Source: Methylobacterium sp. WSM2598
GTDB taxonomy: Bacteria; Pseudomonadota; Alphaproteobacteria; Rhizobiales; Beijerinckiaceae
Reading direction: 5' to 3'
Assembly (NCBI RefSeq): GCF_000379105.1
Contig: NZ_KB900609.1
Location: 7,163,345-7,227,344 of the forward strand
DNA: 64,000 nt
The translations under genes and the position numbers were made by a program. Positions 1 through 8,347 of the stretch are shown here, one piece after another. The notes under the pieces are model-generated. The model saw only the letters and a program-made list of their open reading frames with translations. It had not been told where the DNA came from and searched no databases. How positions within the stretch are numbered: position 1 is the first letter of the stretch; each line of letters opens with the position of its first letter.

Positions 1-19
1 CGCGATCCTGACGCCCCTC

Positions 20-74
20 ATGGCGCAATCCGACGGATTGCGTCGCCATGCGGATGTCGGCGTCGCTCACACGC
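20..74. repeat. interspersed repeat, locus 1
   Basis: Partial member of a repeat family seen at four other places in the window (near 14.1, 24.9, 25.8 and 52.3 kb). It holds the small inverted repeat GCAATCCG-A-CGGATTGC followed by the shared segment GCCATGCGGATGTCGGCGTC. It sits at the 3' end of the GntR gene and overlaps its stop, as other copies also abut gene 3' ends. Confidence 0.6.
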
Positions 75-861
75 TCAAGTCGAGCCGGTACGCGTAGGCG
101 TCCCCGCGGAACAGGCCCTCGACGTACTCGATCAGCCGGTCGTCCCGGGCGTAGGAGTGGCGCTTGATCAGCAGGCAGGGGCGCGGCTCGGGGTAGCCGA
201 ACAGCGCGCAGGCATGCTCGTCCGCCAGGGCCGCCTCGATCGTCTGACGGCAGCGCACCAGCCCCGCCCCGTGCTGGCCCAGCAGGGCGTAGACGGAGCC
301 GCCGAGATCGGCCTCGGCCAATTGCGGGACCGCGGTGAGGTCGTACCACGCCCGCTCCCGCGAGAGCGGGACGCCGTCCCCCTTGCGCAGGCGCACCAGC
401 CGCAGGAAGCGCGCCTCGGGTGGGCGGGCGAACAGGCCGGCCAGGGCCGGATCCCGCACGACGGCGCGCTCCAGGATCTCCGAGGAGGGCACGCGCCCGA
501 GTTCGCGCATCTCCTCGGTGAAGCCCTTGAGCCGGTCCATGCCGGGGCTGAGCCGCGTCCGCCCGGCCTCGACGATGTGGCCGAGCCGGCCATGGGCGCT
601 GACGTAGCGCTCGCGGCGCAGCACCTCGTAGCAGCGCTGGACCGTGGTGCGGCTCACCCCCATCGCCTCCGCGAAGGCGCGCTCGGCCGGCAGCGTGACG
701 CCGCCCGGGAGCGTGCCGTCCTCGATCAGGGCGCGCAGCTGCTCCTCCAACTGCAGGTAGAGGGGCTTCGCCGTATCGTCGCGCAGCTGGAGCAGGCTCG
801 GCAGCGAGGGCGCGGCCGGCCCCGGGCCGGCGCGGCCGCGCCCGGCGGCACCCGCGGCCAT
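67..861 (-). CDS. GntR-family transcriptional regulator (HutC/UTRA subfamily)
   Basis: A 264-residue DNA-binding regulator. An N-terminal winged helix-turn-helix at about residues 33-98 contains the GntR signature (PLYLQLEEQL, LPAERAFAEAMGVSRTTVQR), and the C-terminal part from about residue 110 is a UTRA-type effector domain (FLRLVRLRKGDGVPLSRERAWYDL as its core, split here as FLRLVRLRKG and PLSRERAWYD). UTRA regulators usually bind sugars, sugar phosphates or amino-acid derivatives. It is divergent from a PfkB kinase 117 bp away, so it probably controls that gene and itself; the effector cannot be read from the sequence. The chosen start is the ATG directly before the Ala/Gly/Pro-rich leader; a later start nearer the HTH is possible. 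Confidence 0.88.
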   Translation of the reverse strand: MAAGAAGRGRAGPGPAAPSLPSLLQLRDDTAKPLYLQLEEQLRALIEDGTLPGGVTLPAERAFAEAMGVSRTTVQRCYEVLRRERYVSAHGRLGHIVEAGRTRLSPGMDRLKGFTEEMRELGRVPSSEILERAVVRDPALAGLFARPPEARFLRLVRLRKGDGVPLSRERAWYDLTAVPQLAEADLGGSVYALLGQHGAGLVRCRQTIEAALADEHACALFGYPEPRPCLLIKRHSYARDDRLIEYVEGLFRGDAYAYRLDLSV

Positions 862-978
862 CACGGGCGCGATCTCGCGGTGCGGCGCGCGGGCGGCCGC
901 CGCACCATGACAGGCCGGGCCGGACGTGGTGATCTGCCGCCAGGCGCGGCGACCGCGCGGCCGGGAGGGAGCTTCGCC
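862..978. promoter_or_regulatory. divergent intergenic region, GntR regulator / PfkB kinase
   Basis: 117 bp between divergent starts, expected to carry both promoters and a GntR operator. I see no unambiguous palindrome or -35/-10 pair. A strong GGAGG Shine-Dalgarno lies at about 963-968, before the GTG start of the kinase. Confidence 0.4.
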
Positions 979-1944
979 GTGAGCGACGCGGGGGGCGACA
1001 TGGGGGAAGGTGCGAGCCTGTTCGTCCTGGGCAGCTTCGTCGCGGCCTGTTCTGCCACGGTTGCGCGGCTTCCGCGACCCGGGGAGACGCTGGAGGCCAG
1101 GGCCTTCCAGTTCGATCCGGGCGGCAAGGGGCTGAACCTCGCGGTCGGGGCGCGGCGGCTGGGGGCGCGGGTCGACGGGCTGATCGCGGTCGGCCACGAC
1201 GCGTTCGGCGACCTCGCGGCGGCCGCCCTGCGCAGGGCGGACCTCCCGGACACCCTGCTGCGCCGGGTGGAGGCGCCGACCGGGGCGGGAATCGGCTTCG
1301 TGGACGCGGCGGGGGAGAACTGCATCGCGGTCTATCCGGGGGCCAATGCGCGGCTCGGGGCGGCGGAGGTGGCGGAGGTGGCCGACCGCTTGGTCCGGGC
1401 GCGCCTCGTCCTCGCACAATTCGAGACGAGCGATGCGGCGGTGAGCGAGGCCTTCCGCCGCGCGCGGGCGGCCGGGGTCGAGACCCTGCTCAACCCCTCG
1501 CCCTTCCGCCCGCCGCCGCCCGGGCTCCTCGCCCGGACCGGGATCCTGGTCGTCAACGCCACCGAGGCGGCGGCCCTCGGGGAGGCGCTCGGGCTCGCCG
1601 GCGCGGCGCCCGCGGACCTGGCGGCGGCCCTCCTCGACCGAGGGCCGCGCCTCGTCGTGGTGACGCTCGGCCGCGGCGGGGCGATCGCCCGGGCGGCGGG
1701 GGAGCCGCTCCTGGTCCAGCCCGCCCTGCCGGTCGCGGCCCTCGACACGATCGGGGCCGGCGACGCCTTCACGGCGGGGCTCGCCGTCAGCCTCGCCGAG
1801 GGGCATCCGCTCGCCGCCTGCTTGCGCCACGCGGCGGCCTGCGCGGCCTGCGTGGTCGCCCGGCGCGGCGTGTTCGAGGCCCTGCCCGACCGCGCGGCCC
1901 GGGACGCCGCGCTGGCGGCGCTGTCCGCGCCGCCGGGCCCGTGA
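979..1944 (+). CDS. PfkB/ribokinase-family carbohydrate kinase
   Basis: A 321-residue ATP-dependent sugar kinase. Signature 1 is at residues 48-53 (GGKGLN, the ribokinase sugar-binding turn) and signature 2 at 256-262 (DTIGAGD, the anion hole with catalytic Asp262). Length and fold features match ribokinase-like proteins; ribose, a deoxyribonucleoside or another furanose are possible substrates and cannot be told apart here. The start GTG at 979 has GGAGGGA about 9 nt upstream; an in-frame ATG at 1000 is the alternative. It is divergent from a GntR/UTRA regulator, suggesting substrate-responsive control of a small catabolic unit. Confidence 0.87.
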   Translation: MSDAGGDMGEGASLFVLGSFVAACSATVARLPRPGETLEARAFQFDPGGKGLNLAVGARRLGARVDGLIAVGHDAFGDLAAAALRRADLPDTLLRRVEAPTGAGIGFVDAAGENCIAVYPGANARLGAAEVAEVADRLVRARLVLAQFETSDAAVSEAFRRARAAGVETLLNPSPFRPPPPGLLARTGILVVNATEAAALGEALGLAGAAPADLAAALLDRGPRLVVVTLGRGGAIARAAGEPLLVQPALPVAALDTIGAGDAFTAGLAVSLAEGHPLAACLRHAAACAACVVARRGVFEALPDRAARDAALAALSAPPGP

Positions 1945-1953
1945 CGCGGACGG

Positions 1954-1970
1954 CCCGCCCCCCGGGCGGG
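1954..1970. terminator. hairpin after PfkB kinase
   Basis: A 7-bp perfect stem (CCCGCCC / GGGCGGG) with a 3-nt loop lies 9 nt past the kinase stop, between convergent genes. There is no U tract, so intrinsic termination is likely but not certain. Confidence 0.45.
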
Positions 1971-2014
1971 AGGCGGGCGGTGACCGGTGGGGGAGCTGGA
2001 GCGGGTGCGGGCCC

Positions 2015-2296
2015 TCAGCACACCGGGACGCGGCGCCAGCCGACCTGGTAGCCGTTCTCGTCGAAGACCGGCCGGCGCTCGTAGCCGCAGCCGCCATACG
2101 GGTAGGCCGGCTCGCCGTAGACCGGGACCGCGTAGGCCGGGCGGGCCTGCGAGGCGATGGCGCCGGCCGCGACGCCGAGCACGCCGGCCGCGATGGCCGC
2201 GCCGCGCCAGCCGGCCTGGGCCGAGGAGGTCGTGGTGGTGACGGCGCCCGCCAGCGTCAGGGCGGCGACGGCGGCGGCGAGGGTCTTCCTGATCAT
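2015..2296 (-). CDS. small secreted protein
   Basis: A 93-residue exported protein of unknown function. It begins with a classical Sec signal peptide (MIRKTLAAAVAALTLAG, cleavage likely after AQA at about residue 28), then an Ala/Gly-rich hydrophobic stretch, then a Tyr/Pro/Gly-rich tail ending RRPVFDENGYQVGWRRVPVC. Two cysteines in the mature part could form a disulfide. Such tails are common in small alphaproteobacterial envelope proteins, but I do not recognise a named family. Confidence 0.7.
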   Translation of the reverse strand: MIRKTLAAAVAALTLAGAVTTTTSSAQAGWRGAAIAAGVLGVAAGAIASQARPAYAVPVYGEPAYPYGGCGYERRPVFDENGYQVGWRRVPVC

Positions 2297-2552
2297 GGCA
2301 CGGTCTCCCGGATGAAGAGGCGGTGCTGGTCGAGCGCCCCGCCGGCTGGATCTCATCGGCGGCGTCGGCGCCGTCGATGGATCCTGAGTATGGCGGCTCC
2401 CCCCGGGCGGCGGTGCGGGCGCGCACGCAGCCTCGCGGGGCGGCCCTCGCCACCCGGCGAACGATCGGCCGGCCCTGGCTTTGCGCCGGAGTGGCGGACG
2501 GAGGCTCCCAAGACCCCACCCTCGACGTCCCCACCCTCGACGTCGAGCCGGG

Positions 2553-2766
2553 ATGACCGGCCCGGACCGGGGGACGGCGGCCGGTCCCTCGCCGACCGCG
2601 CCGCCAGGCGGCGCCCGCCCCGAGCCGGCCCGGCGAGGACCGCGAGGCGCGCCAGGACCAGCTCCTCGACGAGGCGGTCGAGGAGACCTTCCCGGCGAGC
2701 GACCCGATCGCGCCCAAGCGCGTCACGAAGGAGCGCGAGGCCCCCTCGCGCGAAGCCTCCTCGGCG
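2553..2766 (+). pseudogene. remnant of a small conserved protein with LLDEAVEETFPASDP motif
   Basis: This lies in the 505-bp gap between the secreted protein and the YhdP-like gene, which otherwise shows nothing clear. Frame 1 encodes DREARQDQLLDEAVEETFPA followed by SDPIAPKRVTKE (from about 2638), resembling the core of a small alphaproteobacterial protein family I know by that motif. The only good start, ATG at 2553, is in another frame (MTGPDRGTAAG), and frame 1 has a stop at 2554 and no start codon before the motif. The simplest reading is a gene broken by a frameshift, or a sequencing error. It also has no natural stop before running into the antisense neighbour. Confidence 0.4.
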
Positions 2767-2801
2767 GAGCGGCGCGACCGGGATGGCGAGGGGGCCGCAG
2801 C

Positions 2802-5800
2802 TCAGCGCTCAGGCCTCGGCGCGGCCGCGGCGGAGGGATCGCCGCCGCCGGCGCCGAACAGCTTGCGCAGGAAGCCCGGGGCGATCGCCGAGAGCGGGTT
2901 GACCGCCACGTTCGGCGCGCTCATCGGCCCCGTCACCGAGAAGTTGATGCCGAACAGCCCCTCATTGTGGCCGCCGCCGAGCAGCGGGCCCACGATCGGC
3001 ACCTGCGAGAAGACGTTGTTCAGCCCGTAGAGCGGCACGAAGGTGCCGCGGATGTCGGTGGTGTTGCGGCCCGTGTCGAGGGAGCCGCCGAGGGTGAAGC
3101 CCATCGCCGGGCCCGAGATCGCCGCGTCCGCGATGTCGATCCGCGTGCCGCTGCGCACGAACTCGGCGGTCAGCCTGTCGAAGCCGACATCGTTCACCGG
3201 CCGCCGCTGCCCCGTCCCGCGCACGCCCTCCTCGGGCGGCTCGCCCTGCGCCATGATCCGGCCCAGGGCCGGCTCGTCGCGCAGGGTGAAGGAGCGGATC
3301 TGCAGGGCGCCCGATTGCGGCCCGTCGTTCAGGGTGCTCTGCAGGGACAGCCGCCCGCCCTGCATGCGGCGGTAGATGTCGAGGAAGCGCAGCACCGCCC
3401 CCGCATCGGTCGAGTCCGCGCTCAGGATCGGCGGGCCGGCGCGCTCCCCGCGCGCCACCTCGACCCGCACCGAGGCCCCGCGCAGGCGGCCCTGGATGCG
3501 GGCCTGCCGCAGGTCGTCCCCCCGCAGGGAGAGCTTCAGGGTGGCGTTGGTCAGGGCCTCCTCGTTGAAGCCCGTGAGGATGGCGAAGGAGAGATCCGCG
3601 TCGACGTCCTTGCCGCCCTCCCGGGATCCCCCGCCCTTCCTGCCCGGGCCGGTGAGCGCGCGCAGGAAGGGGCGCGCATCCGCCACGCTGCCCCTCAGGT
3701 TGACCCGGTAGGCGCCGCCGCTGCGCTCGACCTGCCCGCGCACGTCGTCGCCCGGAGAGAGTTTGAGGCTCGTGAGCTCCGCCCGTTCGAGTCCGCCCTC
3801 GGCCGAGACCACCGCGCTGCCCTTCACCGACACGCTGCCGGATTCGAGCACGATGTCGCGCAATTCGGAGCCGCTCCCGGCCTCGCTGAGCGCGAAGGTG
3901 AGCCGGCCGGGCTTGCCCGCGGCCTTGCTCCAGCCCGGCAGCAGCCCGTCGATCGAGGCCCGGGAGAGGTCGGCCTCGACCCGCGTGCTGGTGCGGCCTG
4001 GGCGCCCGATCGGCACCACGAACCGCGCCGGCACCGGCCCGGCGAGGGACGGGGCAGCGGGCAGGCCGCGGCGCGCCCGCATCGCGTCGTCGAGGGTGAG
4101 CGCCACCACCGCCTCGCCCGGGGCCCCCGCCCGGGGCTGGCGCAGGTCGACGCTCATCGGCGCGCCCGAGAGCTTGCCCTCGCCCTTGAGCGAGAAGCCG
4201 GTGCGGTCGTAGGTGACGGCGAAGCGGCCGTTCTCCAGCCGGTCCTTGCCGACGATCCGGTCCACCGAGACCTCCGCGAGGCTGCCGGTCATCGTCACCG
4301 GCAGGTCCGCGATGTCGGGCACCGCCTCCAGGCTCAGGGGGAAGTCGATCCGCAGATCCGCCTGGCCGCGGGTCGCGGCGGGGTCGATCTCGGTGGTGGT
4401 GAGCCCCCGGAAGAGCTTTGCCTGAAGCAGCGCCGCGAGCGCGTCGGTGCCGCCGCTGAGGCGCAGCCCGATCTGCGCCTTCACGTCGTGCGGCACCGCG
4501 TCCTTGATGACGAAGGAGCCGTCCTGGATGGCGAGCACCCGCCCGTCCGCCACGCGGATCTCGGCGGTGGCGCCCCGGATCGTGGTGTTGCGCCCGGTGA
4601 CCAGCCCGGCGACCCGGCCGCGGCTGAGCGGCGGCGCCTCGGGCGAGATCTGCAGGTTGCCCTCGCTCACCGCGAAGGCGATCCGCACCGCCTGGTCGGG
4701 CATCGGGTCGCCCCTCGTCGCGGCGGCGAATTCCTCGCGCGTCATGTCGACGGTGATGTCGAGGCTGTCGACCTTGCCGGCGTGCAGGTTGTCGACGAGG
4801 TAGCTGCGGATCGGCGGCGCGATGTGCTCGGGCCAGAGCCGCAGGGCGGTGCGGCCCTCGGCCCGGTCGACCAGGATGTGCAGGGTGAGGCCGCCCTCGT
4901 CCGCGCGGGTGCCGAGCGTGCCCGCGATCGTGCCGCTCGCGGTCGGCCCGGTTAGGGCGAAGCGCTCGATGACGACGCCCTCGTCGCGGCCGGCGAGCTT
5001 GGCTTCGAGGCTGTCGATCCGCACCGGCGCGTCGCTCTCGACGGCGCCCCGCAGCACCGCGTCGCGCCCCGAGAGGGTGGCGGTCCAGGCCGTCTCCGCC
5101 CCCTCGGCCCCGGCGACCCACTCGCCCGAGAGCCGGACCGCGTTGCCGGCGCCGCGATAGTCGAGGGAGGTGAGGCTGAGGGCGCGGCGCGCCTCGTCCC
5201 AGGTCGCCTCGACCGTGACGGCCTCGACCGTCACCGGGTTGAAGTCCTTCTCCTCGATCAGGACGGTGCCCTCGCTCGACCGCAGGCCGAGGGTCATCGT
5301 GTCGAGCCGCGCCCCGTGCATCGCCACCGTGGCGCGCCCGGAGAGCTTCACGTCGGTGGTGACGGGCAGCCGGGACTGCCCGGAGAGGAGCAGCAGGTCG
5401 GTGGCCGGCAGGTCGTCGAGGGTGAGGACGCCCCGCCGCAGGTCTCCGGCCGCCTGCTCGACGTCGCCGCCGAAGCGCCAGGGCCCGTGCGGGCCCATGA
5501 TCCGCATCTCGAAGACGCGGGCCTCGCGCACCGCGTCGCGGCTGAACAGCCCGTCGACCCGGGGAAAGACGGCGCGCTCCACGCCGGCATCGTCCGTCAG
5601 GGTCAGGCGCGCGTTGGTGAGCCGGGCCCGGTCGAGGCTGCCGATCACCCCGCCCGGATCGAGGACCAGGCCGAGGATCGAGGCGACCGTGGCCGAGAGC
5701 GGGGAGACGCTGCCGCGGGCCGCCTCGACCACCGGGGGCGTCGGCGGGGCGGCGTTCGACGGGTCCGCCGAGGCGGCGATCGAGCCGTCCCGGTGCACCA

Positions 5801-6227
5801 CCGCCCGCAATTGCAGGTCGCGGAACTCCACCGAGCGCGGCTGGATCGACAGGCCGAGGAGCGAGGTGAGGTCGATGCTGACCAGGGCGAGGGGCGCGCG
5901 CACCACGAGCGCGCCCTGTGGGTTGCGGATCTCCAGGCCCGTGGTGCGCAGGGCCAGCGCGCCCTCGCGGTCGATCTCCACGGCGCTGTCGCGCATCTCG
6001 ACCCGCCAGCCGGGGCCGAGCCGCGCGGCGATCGCCTCGCCGAGGCGCGGCTCCAGCCACGCGAAGCTCATCGGCCCGCTCGACAGGCGCAGATAGGCGA
6101 GGCCGCTCGCCAGCCCGAGCAGGAGCGCCAGCCCGAGCTTGAGGATCAGCACGCCCCGGACGCAGCGGCTCAGGGCCGATCGCCGGACCGGACAGGGAGC
6201 GGGGCGGGGGGAGGAAGCCTGATCCAT
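2802..6227 (-). CDS. YhdP/AsmA-like envelope protein (DUF3971, AsmA-like C-terminal)
   Basis: A large envelope protein of about 1141 residues, with one N-terminal membrane anchor (VLILKLGLALLLGLASGLAY), then a very long beta-rich periplasmic region. The C-terminal AsmA-like block is clear (FTLGGSLDTGRNTTDIRGTF, then VPLYGLNN, VPIVGPLLGGG, LSAIAPGFLRKLF). AsmA-like proteins of this type are bridge-like and are thought to move phospholipid between inner and outer membranes; that role is family knowledge. I chose the ATG at 6227; an in-frame ATG at 6284 would add 19 residues and has an AGGG upstream. It is divergent from the peroxiredoxin gene. Confidence 0.85.
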   Translation of the reverse strand: MDQASSPRPAPCPVRRSALSRCVRGVLILKLGLALLLGLASGLAYLRLSSGPMSFAWLEPRLGEAIAARLGPGWRVEMRDSAVEIDREGALALRTTGLEIRNPQGALVVRAPLALVSIDLTSLLGLSIQPRSVEFRDLQLRAVVHRDGSIAASADPSNAAPPTPPVVEAARGSVSPLSATVASILGLVLDPGGVIGSLDRARLTNARLTLTDDAGVERAVFPRVDGLFSRDAVREARVFEMRIMGPHGPWRFGGDVEQAAGDLRRGVLTLDDLPATDLLLLSGQSRLPVTTDVKLSGRATVAMHGARLDTMTLGLRSSEGTVLIEEKDFNPVTVEAVTVEATWDEARRALSLTSLDYRGAGNAVRLSGEWVAGAEGAETAWTATLSGRDAVLRGAVESDAPVRIDSLEAKLAGRDEGVVIERFALTGPTASGTIAGTLGTRADEGGLTLHILVDRAEGRTALRLWPEHIAPPIRSYLVDNLHAGKVDSLDITVDMTREEFAAATRGDPMPDQAVRIAFAVSEGNLQISPEAPPLSRGRVAGLVTGRNTTIRGATAEIRVADGRVLAIQDGSFVIKDAVPHDVKAQIGLRLSGGTDALAALLQAKLFRGLTTTEIDPAATRGQADLRIDFPLSLEAVPDIADLPVTMTGSLAEVSVDRIVGKDRLENGRFAVTYDRTGFSLKGEGKLSGAPMSVDLRQPRAGAPGEAVVALTLDDAMRARRGLPAAPSLAGPVPARFVVPIGRPGRTSTRVEADLSRASIDGLLPGWSKAAGKPGRLTFALSEAGSGSELRDIVLESGSVSVKGSAVVSAEGGLERAELTSLKLSPGDDVRGQVERSGGAYRVNLRGSVADARPFLRALTGPGRKGGGSREGGKDVDADLSFAILTGFNEEALTNATLKLSLRGDDLRQARIQGRLRGASVRVEVARGERAGPPILSADSTDAGAVLRFLDIYRRMQGGRLSLQSTLNDGPQSGALQIRSFTLRDEPALGRIMAQGEPPEEGVRGTGQRRPVNDVGFDRLTAEFVRSGTRIDIADAAISGPAMGFTLGGSLDTGRNTTDIRGTFVPLYGLNNVFSQVPIVGPLLGGGHNEGLFGINFSVTGPMSAPNVAVNPLSAIAPGFLRKLFGAGGGDPSAAAAPRPER

Positions 6228-6447
6228 GCCTGTCGTCGCCGGAGAAGCGGCCTGCGGACAAGTCCGCCCAGCATCTTCTCCCATCGGTTACCCTCGGTTA
6301 ATCCTGCAACCGCATCCGTCGCGCCCGGGCCCGTCCGGGCACCGGGCGCCTCGGCCTGCGGCTCCCCGCATCGTCGGCGTCCCGTCCCGGGCGCTGTCCG
6401 CCCGGGTCCGACGAGGCACACCATCAATCGGCCGAAAGGAAGGCACG

Positions 6448-6912
6448 ATGCCGCTGAAATCTGGTGAACCGGCCCCCGATTTCTCGCTTCCGGCGACCGG
6501 CGGCGAGACGATCAGTCTCACCTCCCTCAAGGGCCACAAGGCCGTGCTGTATTTCTATCCGAAGGACGACACGAGCGGCTGCACCCTGGAGGCCAAATCC
6601 TTCAACGATCTGCGGGAGGCGTTCGCGGCCGCCGACACGGCGGTGATCGGGGTCTCGCCCGACCCGATCAGGAGCCACGACAAGTTCCGCGAGAAGTACG
6701 GCCTCGCTTTCCCGCTCGCCTCCGACGAGGAGAAGGCGATGCTGGAGGCCTACGGGGTCTGGGTCGAGAAGAGCATGTACGGCCGAAAGTACATGGGCGT
6801 GGAGCGCACCACCGTGCTGATCGACCGCGACGGCCGCGTCGCCCAGGTCTGGCCCAGGGTGAAGGTGCCGGGCCACGCCGAGGCGGTCCTGGCGGCCGCC
6901 AAGGCGCTCTGA
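6448..6912 (+). CDS. bcp: thiol peroxidase, BCP/PrxQ-type peroxiredoxin
   Basis: A 154-residue thioredoxin-fold peroxiredoxin that reduces hydroperoxides with thiol electrons in the cytoplasm. The peroxidatic site is DDTSGCTLEA with Cys45. No second cysteine is present anywhere, so it is a 1-Cys variant that must be resolved by an external thiol. The N-terminal GEPAPDFSLP and the VLYFYPKD strand are typical of the family, as is the length. AAAGGAAGG lies just before the ATG. A monocistronic layout is likely, since a hairpin follows the gene. Confidence 0.93.
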   Translation: MPLKSGEPAPDFSLPATGGETISLTSLKGHKAVLYFYPKDDTSGCTLEAKSFNDLREAFAAADTAVIGVSPDPIRSHDKFREKYGLAFPLASDEEKAMLEAYGVWVEKSMYGRKYMGVERTTVLIDRDGRVAQVWPRVKVPGHAEAVLAAAKAL

Positions 6913-6967
6913 CCAGGGCCGCTGACCTTGGGCCGCTGACCTTGGGCGCTCGGGCGCCGCGCATCCG

Positions 6968-6986
6968 GGGCCGCGGGGTGCGGCCC
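6968..6986 (+). terminator. hairpin terminator after bcp
   Basis: A 7-bp perfect GC stem (GGGCCGC / GCGGCCC) with a 5-nt loop, followed by a T-containing run (TTGGCATTTCCTT). It follows a 14-bp direct repeat (CCGCTGACCTTGGG, about 6919-6947). Confidence 0.55.
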
Positions 6987-7044
6987 TTGGCATTTCCTTA
7001 ACCCTAACGGGCTCAATTCCTGGATACGTCCTCGGAACGGCCCG

Positions 7045-8295
7045 ATGCCCTCACCTCGCTCCCGCCCCGGCCCGCCGCCCCGTCCCGCCGCGGACGATCC
7101 AGGCCAGTGGGTGATCCGGCGGCGGACGGTCGTCCTCGCCGGCGCGGCCTTCGGGCTCCTCGCCCTCTGGGCCAGCGCCGCCACCTGGTTCATCGTCTTC
7201 CACGACGCGGCGCTGGCGCAGTTCATGGCGCGCCAGAGCGCCATGCAATACGCCTACGAGGAGAAGGTGAGCGCGCTGCGCGCCCGGCTCGACCGGGTGG
7301 CGACGCAGAAGCTCCTGGAGCAGGACGGCGTCGAGACCCGCGTCGCCGAGCTGGCGAGCCGGCAGATGGCCCTGGAGAACCGCCAGGCGATGCTGCTCGG
7401 GCTCGCCGAGCAGGCGGGCGAGGGCGTGTCGGCCCACGACCCGGCCCCCCTCCCCGCCGCGGCGCCGCCGAAGCCGGCGCCGCTGCCGACGCCCGGATCC
7501 CTCGGCCTGCGCAGCGAGGCCGCGGACCCGGCCCCGCGCCCGGGTGCCCTCAGCCTGCCGCTGCGCGTCGCCGAACTCGAAGCCGCCCTCGACGCGGCGG
7601 CGGCCCGGCAGAGCCTCGCCCTCGACCGGATCCTGCAGCGCAGTCAGGGCGAGGCGGCGCGGCTGCGCCGCCTCGTGGCCGATCTCGGCCTCGACCCGCA
7701 CCGCTTCGCGGCCTCTCGCCCGGCCGGGATCGGCGGGCCGCTCGTCCCGGTGGGGAGCGGCGCCTTCGAGACGGCGCTGATGATGGCCCAGCGCACGATG
7801 AGCGAGCGCGACGAGCTGCGCCGCGTCGTCAAGGCCCTGCCGCTCTGGCGCCCGACCCAGCTCGATGCCGGCGTGTCGAGCCCCTTCGGCTACCGGGTCG
7901 ATCCCTTCACCCGGGGCCTCGCCCTGCACACGGGGGTCGACCTCAAGGCGGAGTACGGCGCGCCCGTGCGCGCGGCCGGGGCGGGCCGCGTCGTGTCGGC
8001 GGAGTACGCCGGCGGCTACGGCAACATGGTGGAGATCGACCACGGCCACGGGCTCGCGACCCGCTACGGTCACCTCTCGGCCTTCGCGGTGGCGCCGGGC
8101 CAGGTGGTCGAGCCCGGGCAGGTGATCGGCCGCGTCGGCTCGACCGGCCGCTCGACGGCCCCGCACCTCCATTACGAGACGCGGATCGACGGCGAGCCCG
8201 TCGACCCGCAGCGCTTCCTGCGGGCGAGCGCCCTGGCCTTCGCGGGAGGAGGCTCGGCCGGCCCCGACGGCGGCGCATGGTCGCGGATCCGCTGA
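7045..8295 (+). CDS. M23-family (LytM) metallopeptidase, membrane anchored
   Basis: A 416-residue protein. After a Pro-rich cytoplasmic leader it has one transmembrane segment (TVVLAGAAFGLLALWASAAT, about residues 30-50), two coiled-coil stretches (about 70-125 and 170-215), then a C-terminal M23 domain. Zinc-site motifs are visible: HTGVD (first His and Asp) and HLHYE. Members cleave peptidoglycan cross-links or activate amidases at division, in the periplasm. Both the H-x(3)-D and H-x-H motifs are intact, so it is likely catalytic rather than a degenerate EnvC/NlpD-type activator. It is convergent with prfB across a strong hairpin. Confidence 0.9.
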   Translation: MPSPRSRPGPPPRPAADDPGQWVIRRRTVVLAGAAFGLLALWASAATWFIVFHDAALAQFMARQSAMQYAYEEKVSALRARLDRVATQKLLEQDGVETRVAELASRQMALENRQAMLLGLAEQAGEGVSAHDPAPLPAAAPPKPAPLPTPGSLGLRSEAADPAPRPGALSLPLRVAELEAALDAAAARQSLALDRILQRSQGEAARLRRLVADLGLDPHRFAASRPAGIGGPLVPVGSGAFETALMMAQRTMSERDELRRVVKALPLWRPTQLDAGVSSPFGYRVDPFTRGLALHTGVDLKAEYGAPVRAAGAGRVVSAEYAGGYGNMVEIDHGHGLATRYGHLSAFAVAPGQVVEPGQVIGRVGSTGRSTAPHLHYETRIDGEPVDPQRFLRASALAFAGGGSAGPDGGAWSRIR

Positions 8296-8300
8296 CGGAA

Positions 8301-8341
8301 GGCGGGGCGCCGCGCGGCCGGGGGCCGCGGGGCGCCCCGCC
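8301..8341. terminator. bidirectional hairpin terminator between M23 peptidase and prfB
   Basis: An 11-bp perfect outer stem (GGCGGGGCGCC / GGCGCCCCGCC), one G-G mismatch, then a 7-bp inner stem (CGCGGCC / GGCCGCG) around a GGG loop. It lies 6 nt from each convergent stop codon, so it probably ends transcription in both directions. Confidence 0.7.
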
Positions 8342-8347
8342 GGCCCG

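Noticed and set aside
2481..4955. Very long open frame on the plus strand opposite the YhdP-like gene, and similar ones opposite fdhA, mrcA, alaS and the glycosidase
   Set aside because: These are products of the high GC content; their translations are Arg/Pro/Gly/Ala-rich with no domains, while the other strand has clear families.
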